A DNA stretch of 30,600 bases. Origin: Clostridia bacterium. GTDB lineage: Bacteria > Bacillota_A > Clostridia > Oscillospirales > CAG-272. Positions 23,657 through 30,600 of this stretch are shown one piece after another. Both the position numbers and the translations under genes were made by a program. Where the stretch lies: assembly GCA_017452945.1 (NCBI GenBank), contig JAFTLD010000012.1, positions 1 through 30,600 on the forward strand, given 5' to 3'. The notes beneath the pieces are model-generated. The model was not told the origin of the DNA and did no database searches. It saw only the letters and a program-made list of their open reading frames with translations. The stretch's first letter is position 1. Each line of letters starts with the position of its first letter.

Positions 23657-25291
23657 ATGGTCATTACCGACATTTTAGATAACAATGCCAAGCTCTATGC
23701 AAACGAGGTGGCATTGGTCGAGATCAACCCCATGTTTGAGCCGCAAAGCCGCATTACCTGGCGCGATTATGCACTCATGCAGCCCGAGCCCGGTCAGCCC
23801 TTCCGCCGCGAGATCACTTGGGAGCAATTCTGGAAGAGAGCCAACCGCTTTGCCAATCTCCTGCTCAGCCGCGGTTGCCGCAAGGGCGACAAGGTTTCGA
23901 TTCTGATGATGAACTCGATCGAGTGGCTGCCCATCTATTTCGGCATTCTCAAGGCGGGTGCTGTTGCCGTTCCGCTCAACTACCGCTACACCGCAGATGA
24001 GATCAAATATTGCCTTGACAAGTCCGACAGCTCCATGGTCATCTTCGGCCCCGAATTCATCGGCCGTATGGAGGCCATCAGCGATCGCATCCCGCGCGTA
24101 CGCCATCTCTTTTACGTAGGCGAGGATTGCCCCGCATTTGCGGACAGCTACGACAAGATGATCGCATACTGCACCTCGCGTCAGCCCGATATCTCCTTGT
24201 CCGAAAGCGACGACGCTGCCATTTACTTCTCTTCCGGCACGACTGGCTTCCCCAAGGCCATCCTGCATGCGCACCGCTCTCTGACCCATGCCATGCTGAC
24301 CGAGCACAACCACCACTCGCAAACGCACGACGACGTGTTCCTTTGCATTCCGCCCCTTTACCACACGGGCGCAAAGATGCACTGGATGGGCAGCTTTTTC
24401 GCAGGCGGCAAGGCCGTGCTGCTCAAGGGCGTCAACCCCGAATGGATCTTAAAGGCTGCATCCGACGAAAAATGCTCGATCGTATGGCTTTTGGTACCGT
24501 GGGCGCAGGACATTCTGGACGCGCTGGAGAGAGGCGAGCTGAAGCTTTCCGATTACGACCTTTCCGCTTGGCGTTTGATGCACATCGGTGCGCAGCCCGT
24601 ACCGCCCTCCCTGATCAAGCGTTGGCTGGAGGTATTCCCGAACCATCAATACGACACCAACTATGGCCTGAGCGAATCCATTGGCCCCGGCTGCGTACAC
24701 CTTGGCGTGGAAAACGTGGACAAGGTTGGCGCAATCGGCAAAGCGGGCTTTGGATGGAAGACCTGCATCATCGACTCCCACGGTGCAAGCGTTGCACGCG
24801 GTGAGGTGGGTGAGCTTTGCGTCAAGGGTCCCGGTGTGATGAACTGCTATTATAACGATCCCGAAGCCAGCGCAGAGGTACTGCGCGACGGCTGGCTGCT
24901 CACCGGAGATATGGCCATGGAGGATCCCGACGGCTTTATTTACTTGGTTGACCGCAAAAAGGACGTCATCATCACGGGTGGCGAGAACCTCTACCCAGTG
25001 CAGATCGAAAATCACATTCGCGCGCACGCTGCCGTCAAGGACGTGGCAGTCATCGGTTTGCCGCACGAGCGTCTTGGCGAGATCGCAGCAGCGATCATCG
25101 AGTGCAAGGAGGGCTGCAGCGCAACCGAGCAGGAGATCGAAGAATTCTGCGCAACGCTGCCGCGCTACAAGCGTCCGCGTAAGATCATTTTCGCAACCAT
25201 CCCCCGCAACCCCACAGGCAAGATCGAAAAGCCCAAGCTGCGTGAGCAATACTGCGGCGGCAGCCTTGTGGAAAAGCAAATTTCGCACTGA
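23657..25291 (+). CDS. AMP-forming acyl-CoA synthetase (class I adenylate-forming enzyme)
   Basis: A 544-residue cytoplasmic enzyme that would activate a carboxylic acid with ATP and then transfer it to CoA. The family motifs are present: A3 loop SSGTTGFPK (residues 192-200), A5 YGLSES (336-341), A7 LTGD with Asp418, the hinge DRKKDVIITGGENLYP, and the A10 lysine Lys522 in NPTGKIEKPKLR. It is closest in feel to medium-/long-chain and aryl acid ligases, but the acid is not identifiable by eye. AAGGAG lies about 11 nt before the start. It heads an operon with iorAB and paaK, which suggests an aromatic or branched acid. Its stop is 18 nt before iorA. Confidence 0.9.
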   Translation: MVITDILDNNAKLYANEVALVEINPMFEPQSRITWRDYALMQPEPGQPFRREITWEQFWKRANRFANLLLSRGCRKGDKVSILMMNSIEWLPIYFGILKAGAVAVPLNYRYTADEIKYCLDKSDSSMVIFGPEFIGRMEAISDRIPRVRHLFYVGEDCPAFADSYDKMIAYCTSRQPDISLSESDDAAIYFSSGTTGFPKAILHAHRSLTHAMLTEHNHHSQTHDDVFLCIPPLYHTGAKMHWMGSFFAGGKAVLLKGVNPEWILKAASDEKCSIVWLLVPWAQDILDALERGELKLSDYDLSAWRLMHIGAQPVPPSLIKRWLEVFPNHQYDTNYGLSESIGPGCVHLGVENVDKVGAIGKAGFGWKTCIIDSHGASVARGEVGELCVKGPGVMNCYYNDPEASAEVLRDGWLLTGDMAMEDPDGFIYLVDRKKDVIITGGENLYPVQIENHIRAHAAVKDVAVIGLPHERLGEIAAAIIECKEGCSATEQEIEEFCATLPRYKRPRKIIFATIPRNPTGKIEKPKLREQYCGGSLVEKQISH

Positions 25292-25309
25292 TAAGGAGAT
25301 TCTTTACAT

Positions 25310-27052
25310 ATGTCTAAAAAGCTTATGCTCGGAAATGCAGCCGTTGCACGCGGTGCATACGAAGCAGGCGTGCGCGTGGTATCCTCTTACCCCGGCACAC
25401 CCAGCACCGAGATTACAGAAAGCATTGTGCAATACCCCGAGATCAACGTTGAGTGGGCTCCCAATGAAAAGGTGGCTGCCGAGGTTGCCATTGGTGCTGC
25501 CATTGGCGGCGGACGCGCCATGACCTGCTGCAAGCACGTTGGTCTGAACGTCATGGCCGATCCCTTCTTTACCGCCTCCTACACGGGCGTGAATGCGGGA
25601 CTGGTGATTGCCGTGGCAGACGATCCCGGCATGCACTCCTCGCAAAACGAGCAGGATTCCCGTCATTATGCAAAGGCTGCAAAGCTGCCCATGCTGGAGC
25701 CCTCGGACTCCTCGGAATGCTTGGAATTCACCAAGCTGGCCTTTGATCTCTCCGAGCAGTTTGACACCCCCGTGATGCTGCGTCTTTCCACGCGCATCTC
25801 CCACTCGCAAAATCCCGTAGAGCTCAGCGAGCGCCAAGAGGTCGCGCTCAGGCCCTACGAAAAGAACATTCCCAAATACGTGATGATGCCCGCCAACGCT
25901 ATCGGCAAGCACGTCACGGTCGAGCAGCGTCATCTGAAGCTTGTACAGTACGCAGAAACCTCTCCGCTCAACGTCGTTGAGGACAACGGCTCTCGCATCG
26001 GTGTGATCGTATCCGGTACAACGCACCTGTATGCGCACGAGGCGCTGGGCAATTCTGTCAACTACTTAAAGCTTGGCATGGTCTATCCCCTGCCCGAGCA
26101 AAAGATCAAGGATTTCGCTGCATCGGTTGACACGCTTTGGGTGATTGAAGAATTGGATCCCTTTATCGAGGAGCATTGCAAAAATCTCGGCGTCGAGGTC
26201 AAGGGCAAGGAATGCTTCACCCTGCTTGGCGAATACACGCCTGCCATGATCCGCACCGCGGTGCTTGGCACGCCCAACCCCGAATACGTTGCACTTGACG
26301 CGCCTATCCCCGCGCGTCCCCCCGTCATGTGTGCAGGATGCCCCCACAGAGGCACCTTTTACGTACTCAAAAAGCTGGGGCTGACCGTTTCGGGCGACAT
26401 TGGCTGCTACACGTTGGGCGCGGTTGCTCCCCTTGCCTCGGTGGACACCACCATTTGCATGGGCGCATCGGTCAGCGCGGCATTCGGCATGGCCAAGGTG
26501 CGCGGTGAGGAGTTCAACAACAAGCTGGTCAGCGTGATCGGTGACTCGACCTTTATTCACTCGGGCATTACCGGCTTGATCGATATCGTTTACAACAAGG
26601 GGGCTAACACGGTCATCGTGCTGGACAACTCGATCACCGGCATGACAGGTCACCAGCAGAACCCCGCTATGGGCAAGACCATCCGCGGTGAGGATACCCG
26701 TGCTGTTGACCTTGTTGCGCTTTGCCATGCCGTTGGCGTGGATCGCGTACGCGTGGCCGATCCCTTTGATCTGAAAACCTTTGAGGCGGTCGTGCGCGAG
26801 GAAATCGCGGCTGACGAGCCCTCGGTCATTATCGCGCAACGTCCCTGCGCCCTGCTCAAGCACGTCAAATACACGGGACATTGCGAGATCAACGATAAAT
26901 GCAAAAAATGCAAAATGTGCATGAAGCTGGGCTGTCCTGCCATCTCGGTTTTGGCAGACGGTTCGGTTAAGATCGATACCACACAATGCAACGGATGCGG
27001 ACTTTGCCTGGGCGTTTGTCCCTTCGGTGCAATTGAGAAAAAGGAGGACTGA
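25310..27052 (+). CDS. iorA: Indolepyruvate ferredoxin oxidoreductase, alpha subunit
   Basis: A 580-residue subunit that decarboxylates aryl-pyruvates (from Trp, Phe, Tyr) to aryl-acetyl-CoA with ferredoxin reduction. Domain order fits: N-terminal pyrimidine-binding domain (GNAAVARGAYEAGVRVVSSYPGTPST), TPP-binding domain with CAGCPHRGTFYVL, GDIGCYTLG and GDSTFIHSGITGL...VLDNS, and a C-terminal ferredoxin domain with two 4Fe-4S motifs: C531, C534, C537, C542 followed by Pro, and C560, C563, C566, C570 followed by Pro. The length is near the family norm. AAGGAG lies 11 nt before the start. iorB starts 2 nt after the stop, so the subunits are translated together. Acts in the cytoplasm and is oxygen-sensitive. 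Confidence 0.96.
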   Translation: MSKKLMLGNAAVARGAYEAGVRVVSSYPGTPSTEITESIVQYPEINVEWAPNEKVAAEVAIGAAIGGGRAMTCCKHVGLNVMADPFFTASYTGVNAGLVIAVADDPGMHSSQNEQDSRHYAKAAKLPMLEPSDSSECLEFTKLAFDLSEQFDTPVMLRLSTRISHSQNPVELSERQEVALRPYEKNIPKYVMMPANAIGKHVTVEQRHLKLVQYAETSPLNVVEDNGSRIGVIVSGTTHLYAHEALGNSVNYLKLGMVYPLPEQKIKDFAASVDTLWVIEELDPFIEEHCKNLGVEVKGKECFTLLGEYTPAMIRTAVLGTPNPEYVALDAPIPARPPVMCAGCPHRGTFYVLKKLGLTVSGDIGCYTLGAVAPLASVDTTICMGASVSAAFGMAKVRGEEFNNKLVSVIGDSTFIHSGITGLIDIVYNKGANTVIVLDNSITGMTGHQQNPAMGKTIRGEDTRAVDLVALCHAVGVDRVRVADPFDLKTFEAVVREEIAADEPSVIIAQRPCALLKHVKYTGHCEINDKCKKCKMCMKLGCPAISVLADGSVKIDTTQCNGCGLCLGVCPFGAIEKKED

Positions 27053-27054
27053 CC

Positions 27055-27636
27055 ATGAATAACGTGAACATTATGATCGTTGGCGTAGGCGGTCAGGGTA
27101 CTCTGCTTGCCAGCCGCATTTTGGGCAATGCCATTCTCTCACTCGGCTATGACGTCAAGGTTTCCGAGGTACACGGCATGTCGCAGCGCGGTGGCAGCGT
27201 GGTCACTTACGTCAAATACGGACAAAAGGTCTATTCCCCCATCATTGACAAGGGCGAAGCCGATATCATTCTCGCGTTTGAGCAGCTGGAGGCGCTGCGC
27301 GCGCTTCCCTACCTCAAGACAGGCGGTAAAATGATCGCCAACACGCAAAAGATCAATCCCATGCCGGTCATCACCGGTGCGGCTGCTTATCCGGAAGGCA
27401 TTCTTGATACGCTTGCCTCCAAGGTGGATCTGACCGCGCTTGACGCACTGGCTATGGCAAAAGAAGCAGGTAACACCAAGGCAGTCAACGTGGTACTGAT
27501 GGGCGTGATGGCCAAAAACACCAACATTCCTTACGACACGTGGATCAAATCCGTTCGTGAATGCGTGCCCGCAAAATTCTTGGAAGCAAATCTGCGCGCC
27601 TTTGACGCAGGATATCATTACGGTACGGAGGCTTGA
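27055..27636 (+). CDS. iorB: Indolepyruvate ferredoxin oxidoreductase, beta subunit
   Basis: A 193-residue gamma-domain subunit of the 2-oxoacid:ferredoxin oxidoreductase family. VGVGGQGTLLASRILG (residues 9-24) and SEVHGMSQRGGSVVTYVKYG are the family's conserved blocks. It partners IorA to form the active enzyme. The ribosome binding site AAGGAGG lies inside the end of iorA, and the start is 2 nt after the iorA stop. The length is typical. The stop (27634-27636) is 1 nt before the next gene's start codon, and that gene's GGAGG site lies within this coding region, so the genes are tightly linked. Confidence 0.95.
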   Translation: MNNVNIMIVGVGGQGTLLASRILGNAILSLGYDVKVSEVHGMSQRGGSVVTYVKYGQKVYSPIIDKGEADIILAFEQLEALRALPYLKTGGKMIANTQKINPMPVITGAAAYPEGILDTLASKVDLTALDALAMAKEAGNTKAVNVVLMGVMAKNTNIPYDTWIKSVRECVPAKFLEANLRAFDAGYHYGTEA

Positions 27637-27637
27637 C

Positions 27638-28324
27638 ATGAAGCAGACCACCGCTCCCGTTTGGAAAAAAATACTGATCATTGCATACGTCGTTCTCTCG
27701 CTTTGCGGCTTTGCAGCAATTCTGATCATCCCAGCCTCGCGCGAGATCTTCAAAACGCTCTCCTCTACCCACCCATATCTCATGGGCTTTGCCAAATTTG
27801 CCGTCCTTGCCACGGCAGGTGAGCTTTTGGCAGTTCGTCTTGCCAAGAAAGAATGGACGCTGCCTTCCTACGTTTGGGCAAGATTTCTGATCTGGGGTCT
27901 TATCGGTGTATGGATCACATACATGATGAAGATCTTCGGTGCAGGCGTGGACGGACTGATGGCGCAAGGCCTTCTCCCTTCTGCGCAAAATTCCCTTTTG
28001 AACAGCTTTATCAAGGCATTCTTTATCAGTGCCACTATGAATCTCTCCTTTGGACCGACCTTTATGGCTCTGCACAAATGCTCGGATACCTACCTTGACA
28101 TACGAGCCACGGGCAAGAGAAAAATCAGCCTTGTAAACGTCATTCACAAGGTTGATTGGGAAAAGTTTGCATCCTTTACCCTGCTTAAAACCGTACCGCT
28201 CTTCTGGATCCCCGCGCACACCGTAACCTTCATGCTCCCTGCCGAATATCAGGTAGCAGCGGCGGCACTGCTTTCGGTTGCACTGGGCATCATCCTCAAC
28301 CTCAAAAGAAAAAGCAAATCATAA
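27638..28324 (+). CDS. Mpv17/PMP22-like membrane protein within the ior operon
   Basis: A 228-residue membrane protein with hydrophobic segments at about 12-32, 48-66, 78-98, 125-145 and 203-221. The C-terminal stretch LFWIPAHTVTFMLPAEYQV recalls the W-x-P-x-Q-x-x-N-F-x-x-V-P signature of eukaryotic Mpv17/PMP22 proteins, and YVWARFLIWGLIG with SFGPTFM fits that family's order. This is recognition by eye only. Its role is unknown; it could move aryl acids or protect the membrane. The start at 27638 has GGAGG 6-7 nt upstream and lies 1 nt after the iorB stop; an in-frame ATG at 27557 falls inside iorB and is rejected. Confidence 0.6.
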   Translation: MKQTTAPVWKKILIIAYVVLSLCGFAAILIIPASREIFKTLSSTHPYLMGFAKFAVLATAGELLAVRLAKKEWTLPSYVWARFLIWGLIGVWITYMMKIFGAGVDGLMAQGLLPSAQNSLLNSFIKAFFISATMNLSFGPTFMALHKCSDTYLDIRATGKRKISLVNVIHKVDWEKFASFTLLKTVPLFWIPAHTVTFMLPAEYQVAAAALLSVALGIILNLKRKSKS

Positions 28325-28342
28325 ACAAGGAGAATTCAAATC

Positions 28343-29647
28343 ATGGCTATCAGAAACCCGGAAATCGAATGCATGCCTCGCGAGCAGATCGTCGCGATGC
28401 AAAACGAGCGCCTGGTGAATCAGGTCAAGCGCTGCTACGAAAAGGTGGAGTGCTTCCGCAACAGAATGGATGAGTTGGGACTGACTCCCGATGACGTGCA
28501 TGGCGTTGAGGATCTGCACAAACTCCCCTTCTCCTACAAAAGTGACCTTCGAGATTACTACCCCTTCGGCCTTTTCGCAACACCCATGTCCGAGATCGTG
28601 CGTGTACACGCGTCTTCCGGCACGACCGGTAAGAGAATCGTGGTCGGCTACACGAGAAACGACCTGGATATCTGGTCCGACTGTGTCGCCAGAATGATGG
28701 AGGCTGTGGGACTTACCGAGCAGGATATCGTGCAGGTATCCTATGGCTACGGCCTGTTTACGGGCGGCCTTGGCGCACACGGCGGCGGTGAGATGCTGGG
28801 TGCAACCGTGATTCCCATGTCCTCGGGCAATACCTCCCTGCAGATCCAGACCATGGTTGACTTTGGCTCGACCGCACTTTGCTGTACCCCCTCCTACGCC
28901 CTGTATCTTGGCGAGGAGATCGAGCGTCTTGGTCTGAAGGATCAGCTCAAGCTCAAAGCAGGCATTTTCGGTGCAGAACCCTGGAGTGAAGACATGAGAT
29001 TGCAGATTGAAGATAAGCTTGGTTTGAAAGCTTACGACATTTACGGTCTTTCCGAGATCCTTGGCCCCGGTGTGGCTTGTGAGTGCGAATGCCAGGCAGG
29101 CATGCACGTATGGGAGGACCACTTTATCCCCGAGATCATCGATCCCGACACCTGCGAGGTGCTCCCCGAGGGTCAGGCAGGTGAGCTGGTATTCACCACC
29201 ATCACCAAGGAAGGCTTCCCCCTGATCCGTTACCGTACCCGCGATATCTGCTCGCTCAACTACGAAAAGTGCGCTTGCGGCAGAACCCACGTACGTATGC
29301 GTAAGCCCAGCGGCAGAAGCGACGACATGCTGATCATCCGCGGTGTCAACGTATTCCCCTCTCAGATCGAAGAGGTGCTGCTCAAGGTCAGTGGCGGCGA
29401 TATCACCCCCAACTACCAGATCGTGGTTGACCGCGTCAACAACACCGACACCTTTGACGTGAACGTAGAAATGAGCGAAACCTTATTTGCCGATGATATC
29501 CGTTCGATCGAGGCAGTCGAAAAGCGTATCACCTCGGGGCTGCGCGATATGCTGGGCATTTCCGCCAAGGTACACTTGGTCAACCCCAAGACCATTGCAC
29601 GCAGCGAGGGCAAGGCCAAGCGCGTGATCGACAACAGAAAATACTAA
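28343..29647 (+). CDS. paaK: Phenylacetate-CoA ligase
   Basis: A 434-residue AMP-forming ligase for phenylacetate and related aryl acids. The P-loop-like motif SSGTTGKR starts at Ser91. YGLSE is at 234-238, followed by IRYRTRD, and MLIIRGVNVFPSQIEEVL in the C-terminal domain. The length and the Cys-containing CACGRTH segment are typical of PaaK. In ferredoxin-linked amino-acid fermenters such enzymes may run in the acid-releasing direction to make ATP from aryl-acetyl-CoA produced by IorAB; this direction is inference. AAGGAG lies about 11 nt before the start, 18 nt after the membrane protein stop. Confidence 0.95.
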   Translation: MAIRNPEIECMPREQIVAMQNERLVNQVKRCYEKVECFRNRMDELGLTPDDVHGVEDLHKLPFSYKSDLRDYYPFGLFATPMSEIVRVHASSGTTGKRIVVGYTRNDLDIWSDCVARMMEAVGLTEQDIVQVSYGYGLFTGGLGAHGGGEMLGATVIPMSSGNTSLQIQTMVDFGSTALCCTPSYALYLGEEIERLGLKDQLKLKAGIFGAEPWSEDMRLQIEDKLGLKAYDIYGLSEILGPGVACECECQAGMHVWEDHFIPEIIDPDTCEVLPEGQAGELVFTTITKEGFPLIRYRTRDICSLNYEKCACGRTHVRMRKPSGRSDDMLIIRGVNVFPSQIEEVLLKVSGGDITPNYQIVVDRVNNTDTFDVNVEMSETLFADDIRSIEAVEKRITSGLRDMLGISAKVHLVNPKTIARSEGKAKRVIDNRKY

Positions 29648-29663
29648 AAAGGAGCGTAACGAA

Positions 29664-30095
29664 ATGAAGGTAAAGCAGCTTTCCGTATTTATTGAAAACC
29701 GCAAGGGCAATCTCGCCCCCGTACTGGCACACCTTTCGCGCGGCGGTGTGGATATCAGCGCGCTCTCTTTGGCCGACACGTCCGATTTCGGCGTACTTCG
29801 TCTGATCGTGGACAAGGTAGAGCTTGCACAGCAGATCCTTTCCGAGGATGGCGTGATCGTCAAGGTCACCGAGGTACTGGCCGTGGTTATGAACGACCAT
29901 CCGGGCGGTGCTGCCGAGGTGGTTTCTACCCTTGCCGAAAATCACGTCGAGATTGAATACATGTATGCCTGCGCAGGCAAAACGCTTGGCAAGGCACTCA
30001 TGATCGTGCGCGTAGACGATCCCGAAAAAGCCGAAGCTGTCCTTTGCGAAAAGGGCTTTGGCGACACCAAGGCAAACGAGATTTACAGAATTTAA
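29664..30095 (+). CDS. Tandem ACT-domain protein
   Basis: A 143-residue cytoplasmic protein made of two ACT domains (about 3-68 and 71-140). The first starts KQLSVFIENRKGNLAPVLAHL, and the second starts VLAVVMNDHPGGAAEVVSTL with a conserved Gly at the ligand-binding turn. ACT domains bind amino acids, so it probably senses an aromatic or branched amino acid for the operon, perhaps by binding IorAB or PaaK. A similar ACT gene often follows ior/paaK genes in Clostridia, from memory. AAAGGAGCG lies about 7 nt before the start, and it is the last gene before a strong terminator. Confidence 0.9.
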   Translation: MKVKQLSVFIENRKGNLAPVLAHLSRGGVDISALSLADTSDFGVLRLIVDKVELAQQILSEDGVIVKVTEVLAVVMNDHPGGAAEVVSTLAENHVEIEYMYACAGKTLGKALMIVRVDDPEKAEAVLCEKGFGDTKANEIYRI

Positions 30096-30107
30096 TTCAG
30101 ATAACAG

Positions 30108-30138
30108 AAAAAATCCTCCGCAATGCGGAGGATTTTTT
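30108..30138. terminator. Bidirectional terminator closing the ior operon
   Basis: A 14-bp perfect stem, AAAAAATCCTCCGC (30108-30121) against GCGGAGGATTTTTT (30125-30138), around AAT. T-runs exist on both strands, so it also serves the leftward genes beyond 30230. Confidence 0.92.
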
Positions 30139-30158
30139 CAATTTTACAGATATTTTGC

Positions 30159-30172
30159 GGGAGGCGCCTCCC
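30159..30172. repeat. 14-nt perfect palindrome
   Basis: GGGAGGCGCCTCCC is self-complementary over its full length. It lies between the ior operon terminator and the end of the leftward small membrane protein gene. It may be part of a short dispersed hairpin repeat or a protein-binding site; nothing else is visible in 30139-30229. Confidence 0.6.
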
Positions 30173-30229
30173 CTACACAGATGCAAACATCCATTTTCCG
30201 TAGGAAAGGGGTTTCCCCCCCGCATTTTC

Positions 30230-30427
30230 TTATTCTCCGCCAAATACGCGAAGGCACACAAGATATACAATCAGGAAAAGAGAGAGCGGAATTGCACTCA
30301 GGACAACACGTAGCAATACTCTCACCCATTTGTGCGGAATCCTTTTGATCCCCTCAAAGGCATCATCGAACAGCGGCTCAAACGGCTGGAAGATCACCTC
30401 TAATATGCACCCTATAAGATCTTCCAT
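30230..30427 (-). CDS. Small membrane protein, function unknown
   Basis: A 65-residue protein with an amphipathic N-terminal part (MEDLIGCILEVIFQPFEPLF), a short basic stretch (KRIPHKWVR) and a C-terminal hydrophobic segment (about residues 38-60). I do not recognise it. The start at 30427 lies 7 nt after the stop of the leftward surface-protein gene; its AAGGGAG site (30441-30447) is inside that gene's end, with a long 13-nt spacing. A longer in-frame ATG at 30481 overlaps the upstream gene in another frame and is less likely. The two genes are probably one transcript. Confidence 0.55.
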   Translation of the reverse strand: MEDLIGCILEVIFQPFEPLFDDAFEGIKRIPHKWVRVLLRVVLSAIPLSLFLIVYLVCLRVFGGE

Positions 30428-30434
30428 AAAATCG

Positions 30435-30600
30435 TCAAATCTCCCTTCTCTTCTTGCACACCGCTCCTGCCGCCATGGCAACAGCCAATACCGCTACGGG
30501 TGCTGCCACGGATTTGCATCCGCCCTGTTCGGAACCTTCGCTCTCGCTCTCGGCAGGTGCATTTGTTGCGTCTTCTGTGGGTGCAGAGGTTTGCGCTTCG
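30435..30600 (-). CDS. C-terminus of a surface protein with membrane anchor (partial, runs off the window)
   Basis: The last 54 residues of a leftward gene that begins beyond 30600. It has a Thr/Ala/Glu/Ser linker (EAQTSAPTEDATNAPAESES), then EQGGCKS, a hydrophobic stretch VAAPVAVLAVAMAAGAV and a basic end CKKRREI followed by TGA (30435-30437). This is a secreted-protein tail with a C-terminal membrane anchor: a Gly-Gly-Cys motif, then a single transmembrane helix and positive residues that stay inside. The linker composition is like that of the two lipoproteins in this window. The rest of the protein is not visible. Confidence 0.75.
   Translation of the reverse strand, partial: EAQTSAPTEDATNAPAESESEGSEQGGCKSVAAPVAVLAVAMAAGAVCKKRREI

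Noticed and set aside
30428..30481. Longer start for the leftward 65-residue membrane protein
   Set aside because: It would overlap the surface-protein tail in another frame; the tail is a convincing secreted-protein ending and contains the small gene's ribosome binding site.

Overview
The window looks like chromosomal DNA of an anaerobic Firmicute of the class Clostridia, probably a gut member of the Oscillospirales or Christensenellales. The grounds are mid-range GC, strong AGGAGG-type ribosome binding sites, TTGACA/TATAAT promoters with 17-nt spacers, and the gene content: CotH-family lipoprotein, FucI, iorAB with paaK and an ACT protein, a YwaF-type membrane protein, and Thr/Glu/Ser-rich linkers on secreted proteins. 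This placement is inference. I saw no rRNA, tRNA, phage module, transposase or CRISPR array.

Layout. (1) 1-5017: a non-coding segment with a consensus promoter, then MFS transporter, CotH lipoprotein and L-fucose isomerase, all rightward. (2) 5051-8077: a promoter, a 34-codon leader frame and an intrinsic terminator placed directly before a translationally coupled cassette (methyltransferase, GNAT acetyltransferase, P-loop kinase). Then come a hairpin element, a second GNAT gene and a frameshifted copy of the kinase 3' end. (3) 8101-12474: leftward GH38 alpha-mannosidase, a small rightward membrane protein and a leftward four-helix membrane protein. (4) 12636-17038: a TIM-barrel isomerase with a CE15-like esterase, then a large lipoprotein of tandem beta-barrel modules with its own promoter and terminator. 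(5) 17048-18628: leftward PHP hydrolase and TIM-barrel isomerase. (6) 18689-23558: degenerate ferritin-like protein, YwaF-like membrane protein, then a PHP-domain protein and two tandem acyltransferase paralogues separated by an array of short hairpins. (7) 23590-30138: a six-gene operon with its own promoter and terminator (acyl-CoA synthetase, iorA, iorB, Mpv17-like membrane protein, paaK, ACT protein). (8) 30230-30600: leftward, a small membrane protein and the C-terminus of a surface protein running off the window.

How the genes work together. Regions 1, 3, 4 and 5 point to intracellular handling of host or plant glycans: fucose isomerisation, alpha-mannoside hydrolysis, uronate-ester cleavage and sugar isomerisation. 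Region 7 is the clearest pathway. IorAB oxidatively decarboxylates aryl-2-oxoacids to aryl-acyl-CoA plus reduced ferredoxin, and the two adenylate-forming ligases interconvert acids and CoA thioesters. The ACT protein may sense an amino acid, and the membrane protein is an unassigned partner.

The observations most worth a second look are the displaced kinase 3' end, the ATATCAC hairpin array between the acyltransferase paralogues, the leader-plus-terminator before the methyltransferase cassette, and the Mpv17-like protein inside the ior/paaK operon. None of these was tested by database search.
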